Assembly (NCBI RefSeq): GCF_016862095.1 | Contig: NZ_BOMH01000007.1 | Location: 310,001-374,000 of the forward strand | Length of the DNA: 64,000 nucleotides | DNA from: Actinoplanes cyaneus | GTDB taxonomy: Bacteria; Actinomycetota; Actinomycetes; Mycobacteriales; Micromonosporaceae | Direction: 5' to 3' | Part shown: positions 55,541 through 64,000 of the stretch, one piece after another | How the letters are laid out: every line of letters starts with the position of its first letter | Position numbering within the stretch: the stretch's first letter is position 1 | Program-made: the position numbers and the translations under genes | The notes under the pieces: generated by a model | Database searches by the model: none | What the model was told of the DNA's origin: nothing | Seen by the model: the letters and a program-made list of their open reading frames with translations, nothing else

Positions 55541-56850
55541 TGCTGAATCGGATCGACCTGCGCGGCTCCCACCGGGACCCGCGCGGTCTGCTGCCCCGTG
55601 CCCAGCTCGACGTCTCCGTGGCCGTCGAGAGGATTCGTCCCGTTGTCCAGGCGGTCCATGAGCATGGGTTCAGCGCGATCCGCGAGGCGACCGAGCGCTT
55701 CGACGGCGTGACGCTGGAGCGTCTGCGGGTGCCGGCCGAGGCGATCGCGGCCGCCGCGGAGACGCTGGAGCCGGAGGTCCGCGCCGCCCTGCTCGAGTCG
55801 ATCAGGCGGGCCCGCAAGGTGCACGCCGACCAGCGGCGCACCGACGTGACCACCCAGGTCGTCGACGGTGGCACGGTGACCGAGCGCTGGGTGCCGGTCG
55901 GCCGCGTCGGGCTCTACGTCCCCGGCGGCCTCGCCGTCTACCCGTCCACCGTGGTGATGAACGTGGTGCCCGCGCAGGAGGCCGGCGTCGAGGGCCTGGT
56001 CGTGGCGTCGCCGCCGCAGGCCGCCAACAACGGGTTGCCGGATTCCCGGGTGCTCGCCGCGTGCGCGCTGCTCGGGGTGACCGAGGTCTACGGGGTCGGC
56101 GGCGCGCAGGCGATCGCGATGCTGGGCTACGGCTCCGACGGTGCGGACGAGACCGACCGGTGCGACCCGGTCGACGTGATCACCGGGCCGGGCAACATCT
56201 GGGTGACCGCGGCCAAGCGCCTGCTCCAGGGCCGGGTCGGGATCGACGCCGAGGCCGGGCCCACCGAGATCGCCATCCTGGCCGACGAGACCGCCGACCC
56301 GCGGCACGTCGCCGCCGACCTGATCAGCCAGGCCGAGCACGACCCGCTCGCGGCGAGCGTGCTGGTCACCGACTCGACGGCGCTGGCCGAGGCGGTCGAG
56401 GCCGAGCTGGCCGTGCAGGTCGCCGCGACCAAGCACGAGGAGCGGGTGCGCACCTCGCTGACCGGGGAGCAGTCCGGCATCGTGCTGGTCGACGACCTGG
56501 AGCAGGGGCTCGCGGTCGTGGACGCCTACGCGGCCGAGCACCTGGAGATCCAGACGCGGGACGCGCGGGCGCTGGCCATGCGGGTCCGCAACGCCGGGGC
56601 GATCTTCGTGGGCGCCTGGTCGCCGGTGTCGCTGGGGGACTATGCGGCCGGCTCCAACCACGTGCTGCCGACCGCGGGCTGCGCCCGGCACTCGTCCGGC
56701 CTGTCGGTGCAGTCGTTCCTGCGGGGCATCCACGTCATCGAGTACGGGGAGGAGGCGCTGCGCGACGTCGCCGGTCACGTGGTGGCGCTGGCCAACGCGG
56801 AGGACCTGCCGGCGCACGGCGACGCGGTGAAGGCGAGGTTCGACCGGTGA
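55540..56850 (+). CDS. hisD: Histidinol dehydrogenase
   Basis: A 436-residue enzyme that oxidises L-histidinol to histidine with two NAD+ (last step of the pathway). Recognisable blocks are [49 protein letters not shown], and AEHLEIQ with the catalytic Glu-His pair; [19 protein letters not shown] carries zinc-site residues. The GTG at 55540 is chosen on the TAGACT spacing and the usual start LNRIDLRG; the frame opens earlier at 55471 without support. It heads the operon and overlaps hisC by four bases. Confidence 0.96.
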   Translation: MLNRIDLRGSHRDPRGLLPRAQLDVSVAVERIRPVVQAVHEHGFSAIREATERFDGVTLERLRVPAEAIAAAAETLEPEVRAALLESIRRARKVHADQRRTDVTTQVVDGGTVTERWVPVGRVGLYVPGGLAVYPSTVVMNVVPAQEAGVEGLVVASPPQAANNGLPDSRVLAACALLGVTEVYGVGGAQAIAMLGYGSDGADETDRCDPVDVITGPGNIWVTAAKRLLQGRVGIDAEAGPTEIAILADETADPRHVAADLISQAEHDPLAASVLVTDSTALAEAVEAELAVQVAATKHEERVRTSLTGEQSGIVLVDDLEQGLAVVDAYAAEHLEIQTRDARALAMRVRNAGAIFVGAWSPVSLGDYAAGSNHVLPTAGCARHSSGLSVQSFLRGIHVIEYGEEALRDVAGHVVALANAEDLPAHGDAVKARFDR

Positions 56851-57923
56851 CCACCATCGACGACCTGCCCGTGCGGGAGGATCTGCGCGGCAAGTCGCCC
56901 TACGGCGCGCCGCAGCTGGACGTGCCGGTGCGGTTGAACACGAACGAGAACTCGTACCCGGTGCCGGAGGACGTGGTCGACGCCATCGGCAAGGCCGTCC
57001 AGGCCGAGCTGCGTGACCTCAACCGCTACCCGGACCGCGACGTGATCGCGTTGCGCACCGAGCTCGCGAGTTACCTCGGTCACGGTCTGACCACGGCGAA
57101 CGTGTGGGCCGCGAACGGGTCCAACGAGGTGCAGCAGCAGCTGCTCCAGGCGTTCGGCGGCCCGGGACGCTCCGCGCTGGGCTTCGGCCCGTCCTATTCG
57201 ATGCACCCGCTGCTGGCGCAGGGCACCGGCACCGCGTGGATCGGCGCCCTGCGGGATCCCGATTTCGGCCTCGATCCGGGCCGGGCGGTCGCCGAGATCC
57301 GCGAGCACGACCCGGACCTGGTCTTCCTCTGCTCACCGAACAACCCGACCGGGACCGCGCTGGATCCGGCCGTGATCGACGCCGTTCTGGGCAGTGCCCG
57401 GGGCATGGTCGTGGTGGACGAGGCGTACACGGAGTTCGCCCGCCCGGGCACCCCGAGCGCGCTGACCCTGCTGCCCGGCCACCCGCGGCTGGTGGTGAGC
57501 CGGACCATGAGCAAGGCGTTCGGCTTCGCCGGTGGCCGCCTGGGCTACCTGGCCGCCGACCCGGCCGTGATCGACGCGATCCAGCTGGTCCGCCTGCCGT
57601 ACCACCTGTCCGCGATCAGCCAGGCCGCCGCGCGGGCCGCCGTCGTGCACCGCGAGTCGCTGCTGAGGACCGTCGAGGCGATCAAGGAGCAGCGCGACCG
57701 GATCGTCACCACCCTCCGCGAGCGCGGGGTGCGGGTCGCCGACAGCGACGCGAACTTCGTGCTCTTCCGGACCGGGGACGACCAGAAGGTCGCCTGGCAG
57801 GCCTTCCTCGATCGCGGCGTGCTGATCCGCGACGTCGGCCTGGCCGGCTGGCTCCGGGTCACCGCCGGCACCGAGTCCGAGACCACCGCATTTCTGAACG
57901 CCGCCGAGGAGATTCTGTCGTGA
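56847..57923 (+). CDS. hisC: Histidinol-phosphate aminotransferase
   Basis: A 358-residue PLP enzyme of the class II aminotransferase group that converts imidazole acetol phosphate to histidinol phosphate. The [10 protein letters not shown] start, the NNPTGTALD motif, VVDEAYTEF and the PLP lysine K223 in [17 protein letters not shown] are present. It is coupled to hisD and hisB by four-base GTGA overlaps. In some actinobacteria this enzyme also serves aromatic amino acids, which cannot be decided here. Confidence 0.96.
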   Translation: MTTIDDLPVREDLRGKSPYGAPQLDVPVRLNTNENSYPVPEDVVDAIGKAVQAELRDLNRYPDRDVIALRTELASYLGHGLTTANVWAANGSNEVQQQLLQAFGGPGRSALGFGPSYSMHPLLAQGTGTAWIGALRDPDFGLDPGRAVAEIREHDPDLVFLCSPNNPTGTALDPAVIDAVLGSARGMVVVDEAYTEFARPGTPSALTLLPGHPRLVVSRTMSKAFGFAGGRLGYLAADPAVIDAIQLVRLPYHLSAISQAAARAAVVHRESLLRTVEAIKEQRDRIVTTLRERGVRVADSDANFVLFRTGDDQKVAWQAFLDRGVLIRDVGLAGWLRVTAGTESETTAFLNAAEEILS

Positions 57924-58531
57924 GTAGGACCGGACGGATCGACCGCGTCACCAACGAGACCAAGGTGCTCGTCGAGATCGACCTCGACGGCACCGGCAAG
58001 GGCGACCTGAGCACCGGCGTCGGCTTCTACGACCACATGCTCAACCAGCTCGCCAAGCACGGCGGGTTCGACCTGCTGGTGCGCTGCGAGGGCGACCTGG
58101 AGATCGACTCGCACCACACCATGGAGGACACCGCCATCGCGCTGGGCGAGGCCTTCGCGCAGGCGCTCGGTGACAAGAGGGGCATCCGGCGGTACGGGTC
58201 GGCGACCATCCCGATGGACGAGGTGCTCGTCCGCGCGGCCGTCGACCTGTCCGGCCGGCCGTACGTGGTGCACGATGAGCCGCTGCTCACGCCGTACATC
58301 GGGCCGGTCTACGCGACCAGCATGACCCGCCACATCTTCGAGGCGTTCGGCCACGCGGCCAAGGTGACCCTGCACGTGGACGTGCTGCGGGCGTGCCGTC
58401 CCGGCGGCCACCCGGACGCGCACCACGTGGTGGAGGCGCAGTTCAAGGCGTTCTCCCGGGCGCTGCGCGAGGCCGTCGAGATCGACCCGCGCAACGCCGG
58501 CGCGCTGCCCTCCACCAAGGGCGTGCTCTGA
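57920..58531 (+). CDS. hisB: Imidazoleglycerol-phosphate dehydratase
   Basis: A 203-residue single-domain HisB without the phosphatase half found in E. coli. The metal-binding motifs are [33 protein letters not shown] and [17 protein letters not shown]. It dehydrates imidazoleglycerol phosphate to imidazole acetol phosphate. Histidinol phosphate phosphatase must be encoded elsewhere, as is usual in actinobacteria. Confidence 0.96.
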   Translation: MSRTGRIDRVTNETKVLVEIDLDGTGKGDLSTGVGFYDHMLNQLAKHGGFDLLVRCEGDLEIDSHHTMEDTAIALGEAFAQALGDKRGIRRYGSATIPMDEVLVRAAVDLSGRPYVVHDEPLLTPYIGPVYATSMTRHIFEAFGHAAKVTLHVDVLRACRPGGHPDAHHVVEAQFKAFSRALREAVEIDPRNAGALPSTKGVL

Positions 58532-58532
58532 C

Positions 58533-59153
58533 ATGACGAAGAACGTGGTCATCCTCGACTACGGGTCGGGGAATCTGCGGAGCGCCGAGCGGGCCGTCGC
58601 CCGTACCGGCGTGAATGTCGTGGTCACCGACGACCTGGAGGCTGCGGCCGCGGCCGACGGCCTGGTCGTGCCCGGCGTCGGCGCCTACGCGGCGTGCATG
58701 GCCGGGATCAACGAGCTGGACGCCGGTCCGATGATCGCCGGGCGGGTCGCCGCGGGCCGCCCGGTGCTGGGCATCTGCGTGGGCATGCAGATCATGTTCG
58801 AGTCCGGGGTCGAGCACGGTGTGGAGACCAAGGGGCTCGGGCTGCTGCCGGGCTCGGTCACGCGGCTGCACGCCGAGCGGATCCCGCACATGGGGTGGAA
58901 CACGGTGACCGTGCCGGCCGGCTCGACGCTGCTCGCCGGGCTCGGCTCGGAGACGCGGTTCTACTTCGTCCACTCGTACGCGGCACGCGATCTTGATCTT
59001 CTGAAGGACGCCGCCGTGACGACCGCCGCCCACGACGAGCCGTTCGCGGCGGTGGTCGAACGCGGCGCTCTCAGCACCGCCCAGTTCCACCCGGAGAAGT
59101 CGGCCGACGCCGGCTATGCGCTGCTGAAGAACTGGGTTCAGACGCTGCGATGA
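58533..59153 (+). CDS. hisH: Imidazole glycerol phosphate synthase, glutaminase subunit
   Basis: A 206-residue class I amidotransferase that feeds ammonia to HisF. The nucleophile is C82 in LGICVGMQIMFESG, with the catalytic His-Glu in QFHPEKS and the GLGLLPGSV loop at the interface. It starts one base after the hisB stop, and its own stop overlaps the start of a small membrane protein gene. Confidence 0.96.
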   Translation: MTKNVVILDYGSGNLRSAERAVARTGVNVVVTDDLEAAAAADGLVVPGVGAYAACMAGINELDAGPMIAGRVAAGRPVLGICVGMQIMFESGVEHGVETKGLGLLPGSVTRLHAERIPHMGWNTVTVPAGSTLLAGLGSETRFYFVHSYAARDLDLLKDAAVTTAAHDEPFAAVVERGALSTAQFHPEKSADAGYALLKNWVQTLR

Positions 59154-59470
59154 GCAAGGAGCGCGCGCGACGACGGGCCGAACGGCTCGTCGTCCTCGAG
59201 AAAGAGAAAGCCGTCCGGTCTCGGAAGGTCGCCCGGCGGCAGCGTCGCCGTGAGCTGGTGAACAAGCTGACCATGCCCCGGCTGGGCAGCGACGGCCGGC
59301 TCTACCATCGCAACCGGCGGCAGCGGATCGGCATCGTGCTCGTCCCGCTGCTCGCCATCGTCGCGGTCTGGCTGTTCATCCCGGAGACGGCGCTGCGCAT
59401 CCTGCTCACCGTCCTGCTGGTCCTGGCCGCCCCGGCTCTCGTGGTCGTCGTGCTCGGCCGCCGTAAATAG
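59150..59470 (+). CDS. Small basic membrane protein inside the his operon
   Basis: A 106-residue protein with a strongly basic N-terminal half ([23 protein letters not shown]) and two hydrophobic helices (about residues 61-80 and 84-102). It overlaps hisH by four bases and is followed by priA after 10 bases, so it is co-expressed with histidine synthesis. I do not know a function; a similar small membrane protein between hisH and hisA is common in related actinobacteria as far as I recall. It might tether an enzyme complex, but nothing shows this. Confidence 0.75.
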   Translation: MSKERARRRAERLVVLEKEKAVRSRKVARRQRRRELVNKLTMPRLGSDGRLYHRNRRQRIGIVLVPLLAIVAVWLFIPETALRILLTVLLVLAAPALVVVVLGRRK

Positions 59471-59480
59471 GAGAATCATC

Positions 59481-60203
59481 GTGACTTTGCAACTGCTGCC
59501 CGCCGTCGACGTCGCGGACGGCCAGGCGGTCCGCCTGGTGCAGGGCGCCGCCGGCTCGGAAACCGCCTACGGCGACCCGCTGGAAGCCGCCCTGGCCTGG
59601 CAGAACGACGGCGCCGAGTGGATCCACCTGGTCGACCTGGACGCCGCCTTCGGCCGCGGGTCGAACGCCGAACTGCTCGCCGGCGTGGTCCGCCGCCTCG
59701 ACGTCAAGGTGGAGCTCTCCGGCGGCATCCGCGACGACGAGTCGCTGACCCGCGCGCTGGCGACCGGTGCGCAGCGGGTCAACATCGGCACCGCCGCCCT
59801 GGAGGACCCGGAGTGGTGCGACCGCATCTGCGCGGAGTACGGCGACCGCGTCGCCATCGGCCTGGACGTGCGCGGCCGCACCCTGGCCGCGCGCGGCTGG
59901 ACCCGCGACGGCGGCGACCTGTACGAGGTGCTCGCCCGCCTCGACAAGGCCGGCGCCACGCGGTACGTCGTCACCGACATCACCAAGGACGGCACCATGC
60001 GCGGCCCGAACCTGGACCTGCTGCGGGAGGTGTGCGCCGCCACCGACAAGCCGGTGATCGCCAGCGGTGGTGTCTCCACCCTGGACGACCTGCGCGCGCT
60101 GGCCACCCTGGAGCCGGTCGGCGTCGAGGGCGTGATCGCGGGCAAGGCCCTCTACGCCGGTGCGTTCACGGTCCGGGAGGCCCTGGACGTGCTGAATCAG
60201 TAG
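59481..60203 (+). CDS. priA: Bifunctional HisA/TrpF isomerase PriA
   Basis: A 240-residue TIM-barrel phosphoribosyl isomerase. [18 protein letters not shown], the first catalytic Asp in [18 protein letters not shown], and the second Asp in [16 protein letters not shown] fit the HisA fold. Actinobacterial members (PriA) act on both ProFAR (histidine) and PRA (tryptophan); the bifunctional role is inferred from the taxon. A GTG start follows AGGAGAA. Confidence 0.93.
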   Translation: MTLQLLPAVDVADGQAVRLVQGAAGSETAYGDPLEAALAWQNDGAEWIHLVDLDAAFGRGSNAELLAGVVRRLDVKVELSGGIRDDESLTRALATGAQRVNIGTAALEDPEWCDRICAEYGDRVAIGLDVRGRTLAARGWTRDGGDLYEVLARLDKAGATRYVVTDITKDGTMRGPNLDLLREVCAATDKPVIASGGVSTLDDLRALATLEPVGVEGVIAGKALYAGAFTVREALDVLNQ

Positions 60204-60272
60204 TCCGGCTACACAAACGGTGAAGTAATTGTCGCTGGTGCTTAACGGTTCCCGCCCGCCAGGCTGGAGGCC

Positions 60273-61148
60273 ATGAGGCCACGTGACATCGCCCTGGCCG
60301 TCGCCGTCGCGGCGGTCTGGGGCGTCAACTTCGTCGTCATCGAGACCGGGCTGGAGCACTTCCCGCCGCTGCTCTTCTCCGCGCTGCGCTTCGCCCTGGC
60401 CGCGTTCCCGGCGGTGCTGTTCGCCGGCCGCCCGCGGGTGCCGTGGCGCTGGGTGGCGGCTGTCGCGCTGATCCTCGGCGTGGTCAAGTTCTCCCTGCTC
60501 TTCGCCGGGATGGCGGCCGGGATGCCGGCCGGGCTCAGCTCCCTGGTCCTGCAGAGCCAGGCGATCTTCACGATGCTCTTCGCCACCCTGTTCCTGCGGG
60601 AGCGGCCGCGTCCGGTGCAGATCGCGGGGCTGGCCCTCGCCGCCGCGGGAGTCGCCCTCGTCGCCACCCGGCTGGAGGCGGGGCTGCCGGCGTTCCTGCT
60701 GGTGATCGGCGCGGCAGTGGCGTGGGGCCTGTCGAACGTGGCCACCCGCAAGGCCTCCCCGCCGGACACACTGAACTTCATGGTCTGGGTGAGCGCGCTG
60801 GCGACCGGCCCGCTGTTCGTGCTGTCGCTGCTGATCGACGGGCCGGCCGCGGACCTCGCCGCGCTGCGCGCCATCGACACCGAGGCGATCCTGGCGCTGC
60901 TCTACATCGCGCTGCTCTCCACGCTCGCCGGGTTCGGCGTGTGGGGTTACCTGATCCGCAGGCACGGCGCCGCGACCGTCGCGCCGTTCTCCATGCTCGT
61001 CCCGTTCTTCGGCATCGCGTCGGCGGCGCTGATCCTCGGCGAGCCGGTCCACGCGATCGACGTCGCCGGGGGAGTGCTGGTCGTCACCGGAGTGCTGGTG
61101 GGACTGGTCTCTTTCCGGCGCGTCCCGGTCGTTAGGGTGAGTGCATGA
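60273..61148 (+). CDS. EamA family transporter (DMT superfamily)
   Basis: A 291-residue protein with ten predicted membrane helices in two EamA repeats ([15 protein letters not shown] in the first; [16 protein letters not shown] in the second). Its pattern resembles O-acetylserine/cysteine or general amino-acid exporters, but the substrate is unknown. GGAGG precedes the ATG. The stop overlaps the hisF start by four bases, so this transporter is translationally coupled to a histidine gene, which may hint at export of an amino acid or intermediate. Confidence 0.85.
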   Translation: MRPRDIALAVAVAAVWGVNFVVIETGLEHFPPLLFSALRFALAAFPAVLFAGRPRVPWRWVAAVALILGVVKFSLLFAGMAAGMPAGLSSLVLQSQAIFTMLFATLFLRERPRPVQIAGLALAAAGVALVATRLEAGLPAFLLVIGAAVAWGLSNVATRKASPPDTLNFMVWVSALATGPLFVLSLLIDGPAADLAALRAIDTEAILALLYIALLSTLAGFGVWGYLIRRHGAATVAPFSMLVPFFGIASAALILGEPVHAIDVAGGVLVVTGVLVGLVSFRRVPVVRVSA

Positions 61149-61906
61149 CGGTCGCGGTGCGGGTGATCCCCTGTCTGGACGTGGATGCCGGGCGGGTGGT
61201 GAAAGGGGTCAACTTCGTCGACCTCCGGGACGCGGGCGACCCGGTCGAGCTGGCCGCCGCCTACGACGCGGCGGGCGCCGACGAGCTGACGTTCCTCGAC
61301 GTGACCGCCTCCTCCGACGACCGCGGCACGATGCTGGACGTCGTCCGGCGTACTGCCGAATCGGTCTTCATCCCCCTGACCGTCGGCGGCGGTGTCCGCT
61401 CGGTGGCGAATGTGGACGTGCTGTTGCGGGCCGGGGCGGACAAGGTCGGCGTGAACACCGCCGCGATCAGCCGGCCCGCGCTCATCAGCGAGATCGCCGA
61501 GCGCTTCGGCAACCAGGTGCTGGTGCTGTCGCTGGACGTGCGCCGCGCCGCGGATCAGCCGTCCGGCTGGGAGGTGACCACGCACGGCGGGCGTCGCAGC
61601 GCCGGGCTGGACGCGGTCGAGTGGGCGTCCCGGGTCGCCGAACTGGGCGCGGGCGAGATCCTGCTGAACTCGATGGACGCCGACGGCACCAAGGCCGGTT
61701 TCGATCTCGACCTGATCCGCGCGGTGCGTGCCGTGGTGGACATCCCGGTCATCGCGAGCGGGGGCGCCGGCGCGGTCGAGCACTTCCCGCCGGCGGTCGA
61801 GGCGGGGGCCGACGCGGTGCTGGCCGCCAGCGTGTTCCACTTCGGTGACCTGACGATCGGCGAGGTCAAGCAGACCCTGCGGGACGCCGGCAATCCGGTT
61901 CGCTGA
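61145..61906 (+). CDS. hisF: Imidazole glycerol phosphate synthase, cyclase subunit
   Basis: A 253-residue TIM-barrel cyclase that joins ammonia from HisH with PRFAR to form imidazoleglycerol phosphate and AICAR. Catalytic Asp residues are in [18 protein letters not shown] and [28 protein letters not shown] (here [11 protein letters not shown]) and [11 protein letters not shown] bind phosphate. It ends the his operon; REP-like palindromes follow. Confidence 0.96.
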   Translation: MTVAVRVIPCLDVDAGRVVKGVNFVDLRDAGDPVELAAAYDAAGADELTFLDVTASSDDRGTMLDVVRRTAESVFIPLTVGGGVRSVANVDVLLRAGADKVGVNTAAISRPALISEIAERFGNQVLVLSLDVRRAADQPSGWEVTTHGGRRSAGLDAVEWASRVAELGAGEILLNSMDADGTKAGFDLDLIRAVRAVVDIPVIASGGAGAVEHFPPAVEAGADAVLAASVFHFGDLTIGEVKQTLRDAGNPVR

Positions 61907-62012
61907 CGCTTTTCAGCAGGTACGCCCCGAGCGGAGTCCCGCCGCGAACCGAGTTCGCCGACGGCGGCACGCGAGCTCCGCGGGGGTCCAGCTCGCGGCG
62001 CGGCCACTCTGT

Positions 62013-62067
62013 CGGCTGGTGCTCATGGTCGTCATTCGTGCCTCATGACGACCATGAGCGCCAGCCG
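62013..62067. repeat. REP-like palindrome, copy 6
   Basis: The arms are CGGCTGGTGCTCATGGTCGTC and GACGACCATGAGCGCCAGCCG; the loop (ATTCGTGCCTCAT) is the reverse complement of that in copy 1. It is 55 bp long and lies downstream of hisF. Confidence 0.88.
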
Positions 62068-62115
62068 AGGCCGCGACGTGCGCTCGGGTCGAGCTAGAGA
62101 CGCGGCTTGCGGATC

Positions 62116-62169
62116 CGGCTGGTGCTCAGGGGTGTTTTAGAGTGCGGAAGCACCCCTGAGCGCCAGCCG
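62116..62169. repeat. REP-like palindrome, copy 7
   Basis: The arms are CGGCTGGTGCTCAGGGGTG and CACCCCTGAGCGCCAGCCG, 54 bp. The outer 13 bases match copy 6 while the inner stem and loop (TTTTAGAGTGCGGAAG) are unrelated. Confidence 0.88.
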
Positions 62170-62276
62170 AGGCCCGGAGGCGCGTCGCGGCCGGGACCAA
62201 CGGCGGGCGTCGCGTCCGGGGCGAGGCGGGACCGGTGGCTGGACGGGACTTCCACCGGCGTACCGGCGAATCGGGG

Positions 62277-62705
62277 TTATCGGCCGTCGGCGAGACGGTG
62301 GCTGTACTCGCGGACCGCTGCCGTGTAGGCCGCCTCGTCGAGGACCCAGTCGGTGTAACCGGGCTCGGCGCCGCGGTTGAGCTGGGCCTGCAAGGTCATC
62401 ACCGCGGAGGAGAGGCCGCTGAACGGGCGGGTCCGCCAGAGCTGCTCACCGGCCGGGGCGACCTCGATGATGTCGTCCTCGACGGTGATCAGTCCGGCGC
62501 CGGCGAGACGGCGGACCGACTCCTCGAGATCGTCGCGGCCGGGCACGCTGTGGTGCAGGAAATCGGCCGCGGCCAGCAGGTCGGCGAGTGTCGCGCCGGA
62601 CATCGGCAGGGCGGCGTGCAGTGCCCGGTCGCGTTCCAGGCGCTCAGCGATGACCGCGGAGACGAAGATCCACGCGTCGTTCCAGTTCCAGCCGCCGGCC
62701 CCCAT
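62277..62705 (-). CDS. Hypothetical protein, possible winged-helix fold
   Basis: A 142-residue protein starting MGAGGWNWNDAWIFVSAVIAE. The helical pattern with LADLLAAADFLHHSVPG, LEESVRRLAGAGLITVEDDI and a following strand resembles a winged-helix or helix-turn-helix fold without a recognised family. The ATG at 62705 is preferred; the frame extends upstream with His/Cys residues that look random. No ribosome site is clear. It stands alone between hisF and yczE. Confidence 0.6.
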   Translation of the reverse strand: MGAGGWNWNDAWIFVSAVIAERLERDRALHAALPMSGATLADLLAAADFLHHSVPGRDDLEESVRRLAGAGLITVEDDIIEVAPAGEQLWRTRPFSGLSSAVMTLQAQLNRGAEPGYTDWVLDEAAYTAAVREYSHRLADGR

Positions 62706-62837
62706 GCCGCAATGATGCCGTGTGGTTGTCATGTCGGGAAGCGAATGTGTCCGGATGATCACCGGCTCATGGCCGGGACCAAAACAGGATGTTCACACTT
62801 GATAAGTGCATAGGCCGCACATCGGGGTCCGTCTGTC

Positions 62838-63461
62838 TCAGTGTGCGGGCACCGCACCGGTGTTCGTCACCCGCCCACGCTCGGGGACCGTCAGCTTCGG
62901 CAGGAACAGGTGCACCAGGGGGCCGATGGCCAGCGCGTACGCGATCGTGCCCACTCCGGCCGTGCCGCCCAGCGCGATCCCCGCGCCGAGAACGAGCAGC
63001 TCGATGGCGGTCCGGGTCAGCCGGATCGACAGCCGCGGGAAGCGCGCGTGAATCCCGGTCATCAGGCCGTCGCGCGGGCCCGGGCCCATCCGGCTGCCGA
63101 TGTAGAGGCCGGTCGCGACGCCGTTCAGCAGGATCCCGCCGACCAGGTAGCCGACCCGAGCCGCGATCCCGTGACCGGCCGGCAGCACGGCCAGGGCGGC
63201 GTCCGCGGAGAAGCCGACGATCAGCAGATTGGCCACCGTGCCGACGCCCGGTTTCTGTCGCAGCGGGATCCAGAGCAGCAGCACCGGGATGCCGACCAGC
63301 AGCACGATCCAGCCGAAGCTGACCCCGGTCACGTCAGCGAGCCCCTGGTGGAAGACGTCCCACGGGTTCAGGCCGAGCCCGGACTCGATCATCAGACCCA
63401 TGCTGGCGCCGTAGAGGACCAGACCGGCGAGGAGTTGGGTGAGGCGGCGAACCAGGTTCAT
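62838..63461 (-). CDS. YczE/YitT-like membrane protein
   Basis: A 207-residue membrane protein with about five helices. The signatures are GLGLNPWDVFHQGLA and GSRMGPGPRDGLMTGI, typical of YczE-type proteins. These are usually encoded next to a MocR-type regulator, here the divergent gene at 63520, and are thought to be its target. The function is unknown. The shared intergenic region of 58 bases holds a direct repeat. Confidence 0.8.
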   Translation of the reverse strand: MNLVRRLTQLLAGLVLYGASMGLMIESGLGLNPWDVFHQGLADVTGVSFGWIVLLVGIPVLLLWIPLRQKPGVGTVANLLIVGFSADAALAVLPAGHGIAARVGYLVGGILLNGVATGLYIGSRMGPGPRDGLMTGIHARFPRLSIRLTRTAIELLVLGAGIALGGTAGVGTIAYALAIGPLVHLFLPKLTVPERGRVTNTGAVPAH

Positions 63462-63475
63462 ACTGCCACTCTCGA

Positions 63476-63506
63476 TGCCAATTCAGCGGTGTTAAAGTGC
63501 CAATTC
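63476..63506. promoter_or_regulatory. Direct-repeat operator between yczE and MocR regulator
   Basis: TGCCAATTC occurs at 63476-63484 and again at 63498-63506, 22 bases (two helical turns) apart. MocR-type regulators commonly bind direct repeats in the divergent promoter they control, so this is a likely binding site for the regulator at 63520. Confidence 0.6.
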
Positions 63507-63519
63507 TCGGGAGGTGGCT

Positions 63520-64000
63520 ATGACGACGTCGGTTCGAGGGGACCAATTGGCTCGGCTGCTCGGTCGGTGGCATTCGCTGCCGGGGCGGCATCGCAGCCCT
63601 GACTACGCCGCGCTGGGCGCCGCGGTGCGCGGGCTGCTCGCCGACGGGCGGCTCGCCCTGGGCGTGCGCCTGCCGGCGGAACGGGAGCTCGCCGAGTCGC
63701 TCGGCGTGAGCCGGACGACGGTGTCGGCGGCGTACCGTGCGCTGCGCGAGAGTGGTCACCTGACCAGCCGTCGTGGCGCCGGCAGCTGGACCACGCTGCC
63801 GAACGGGCACCGCGTAGCCACCTCCGGGCTGTGGACGCCGGACGACGACCTCGACATGATCGACCTGGGCTGTGCCGCGTCCGCCGCGCCGGTCGAGCTG
63901 GTCCCGGCCGCGCGCGCCGCCGCCGACGAGCTGCCGCGGTACCTGGGCAGCGCCGGTTACCACCCGACCGGCCTGCCCGAGCTGCGCGCCGCGGTCGCCG
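63520..64000 (+). CDS. MocR family regulator (GntR-aminotransferase fusion), N-terminal part
   Basis: The 160 visible residues hold a GntR winged helix (LADGRLALGVRLPAERELAES, then LGVSRTTVSAAYRALRESGH and SRRGAGSWT) and the start of a fold-type I aminotransferase domain (DLGCAASAAPVELV, YHPTGLPELRAAVA). The gene runs off the window edge. Such proteins use PLP or a PLP adduct as effector to control an adjacent gene, probably yczE. The ATG at 63520 follows GGGAGG. Confidence 0.88.
   Translation, partial: MTTSVRGDQLARLLGRWHSLPGRHRSPDYAALGAAVRGLLADGRLALGVRLPAERELAESLGVSRTTVSAAYRALRESGHLTSRRGAGSWTTLPNGHRVATSGLWTPDDDLDMIDLGCAASAAPVELVPAARAAADELPRYLGSAGYHPTGLPELRAAVA

Noticed and set aside
1..64000. 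tRNA, rRNA, insertion sequences and biosynthetic cluster genes
   Set aside because: I read through the window and saw no tRNA T-loop with matching acceptor stem, no rRNA, no transposase or integrase and no secondary-metabolite core gene; a tRNAscan or profile search would settle small cases.

Overview
The window is high-GC actinobacterial DNA. GTG starts are frequent, stop/start overlaps of the ATGA or GTGA type are common, and the division and wall cluster includes DivIVA (Wag31), SepF and an mDAP-type MurE. The gene order (imuA'-imuB-dnaE2, gatD-murT, the dcw cluster, a his operon with PriA) and the many extended Pro/Ala/Gly-rich termini fit Micromonosporaceae, probably an Actinoplanes-like genus. 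The genus is inferred from gene content, not shown. No tRNA, rRNA, transposase, phage gene or CRISPR array was seen.

Layout. 1-6.8 kb: end of a HEPN-domain gene, then the mutasome imuA'-imuB-dnaE2. 6.9-9.9 kb: subtilisin-inhibitor-like secreted protein, methyltransferase, phosphodiesterase/phosphatase-family protein, DUF3040 protein. 9.9-10.8 kb: repeat-rich non-coding DNA. 10.8-15.6 kb (minus strand): moxR, DUF58 and TgpA-type transglutaminase operon. 15.87-18.85 kb: leuS behind a Leu-codon leader peptide and intrinsic terminator. 19.3-22.1 kb (minus strand): VTT-domain membrane protein and the gatD/murT lipid II amidation pair. 22.4-23.5 kb: c-di-AMP (ydaO-type) riboswitch and an NlpC/P60 wall hydrolase. 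23.5-24.2 kb: tandem repeats, a perfect 48-bp palindrome and MraZ boxes.

24.3-43.7 kb is the dcw cluster: mraZ, rsmH, ftsL, ftsI, murE, murF, mraY, a collagen-like gene, ftsW, murG, murC, ftsQ, ftsZ, yggS, sepF, yggT, divIVA. It makes the lipid-linked wall precursor, flips and polymerises it, and builds the Z-ring and polar scaffold. murD is missing from its usual place between mraY and ftsW, where the collagen-like gene sits, and the frequent ftsZ neighbour pgeF is also absent.

43.7-54.8 kb: two proteins of unknown role, DUF167, a DksA/TraR zinc-finger protein, lspA (apparently with a CTG start), an RluD-type pseudouridine synthase, a ParA/MinD-like ATPase with an altered P-loop, and replicative dnaE. 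54.7-61.9 kb: a LON substrate-binding-domain protein divergent from the histidine operon hisD-hisC-hisB-hisH-(small membrane protein)-priA-(EamA transporter)-hisF. 62-64 kb: a hypothetical gene and a divergent yczE/MocR-regulator pair, the latter cut by the window edge.

Three patterns run across the window. A family of about 55-bp imperfect palindromes (seven full copies) lies only between genes. Several genes have a TANNNT box 6-8 bases before a GTG or ATG, suggesting leaderless transcripts. Many proteins have repeat-expanded, probably disordered tails (ImuA', ImuB, FtsL, FtsI, the ParA-like protein).
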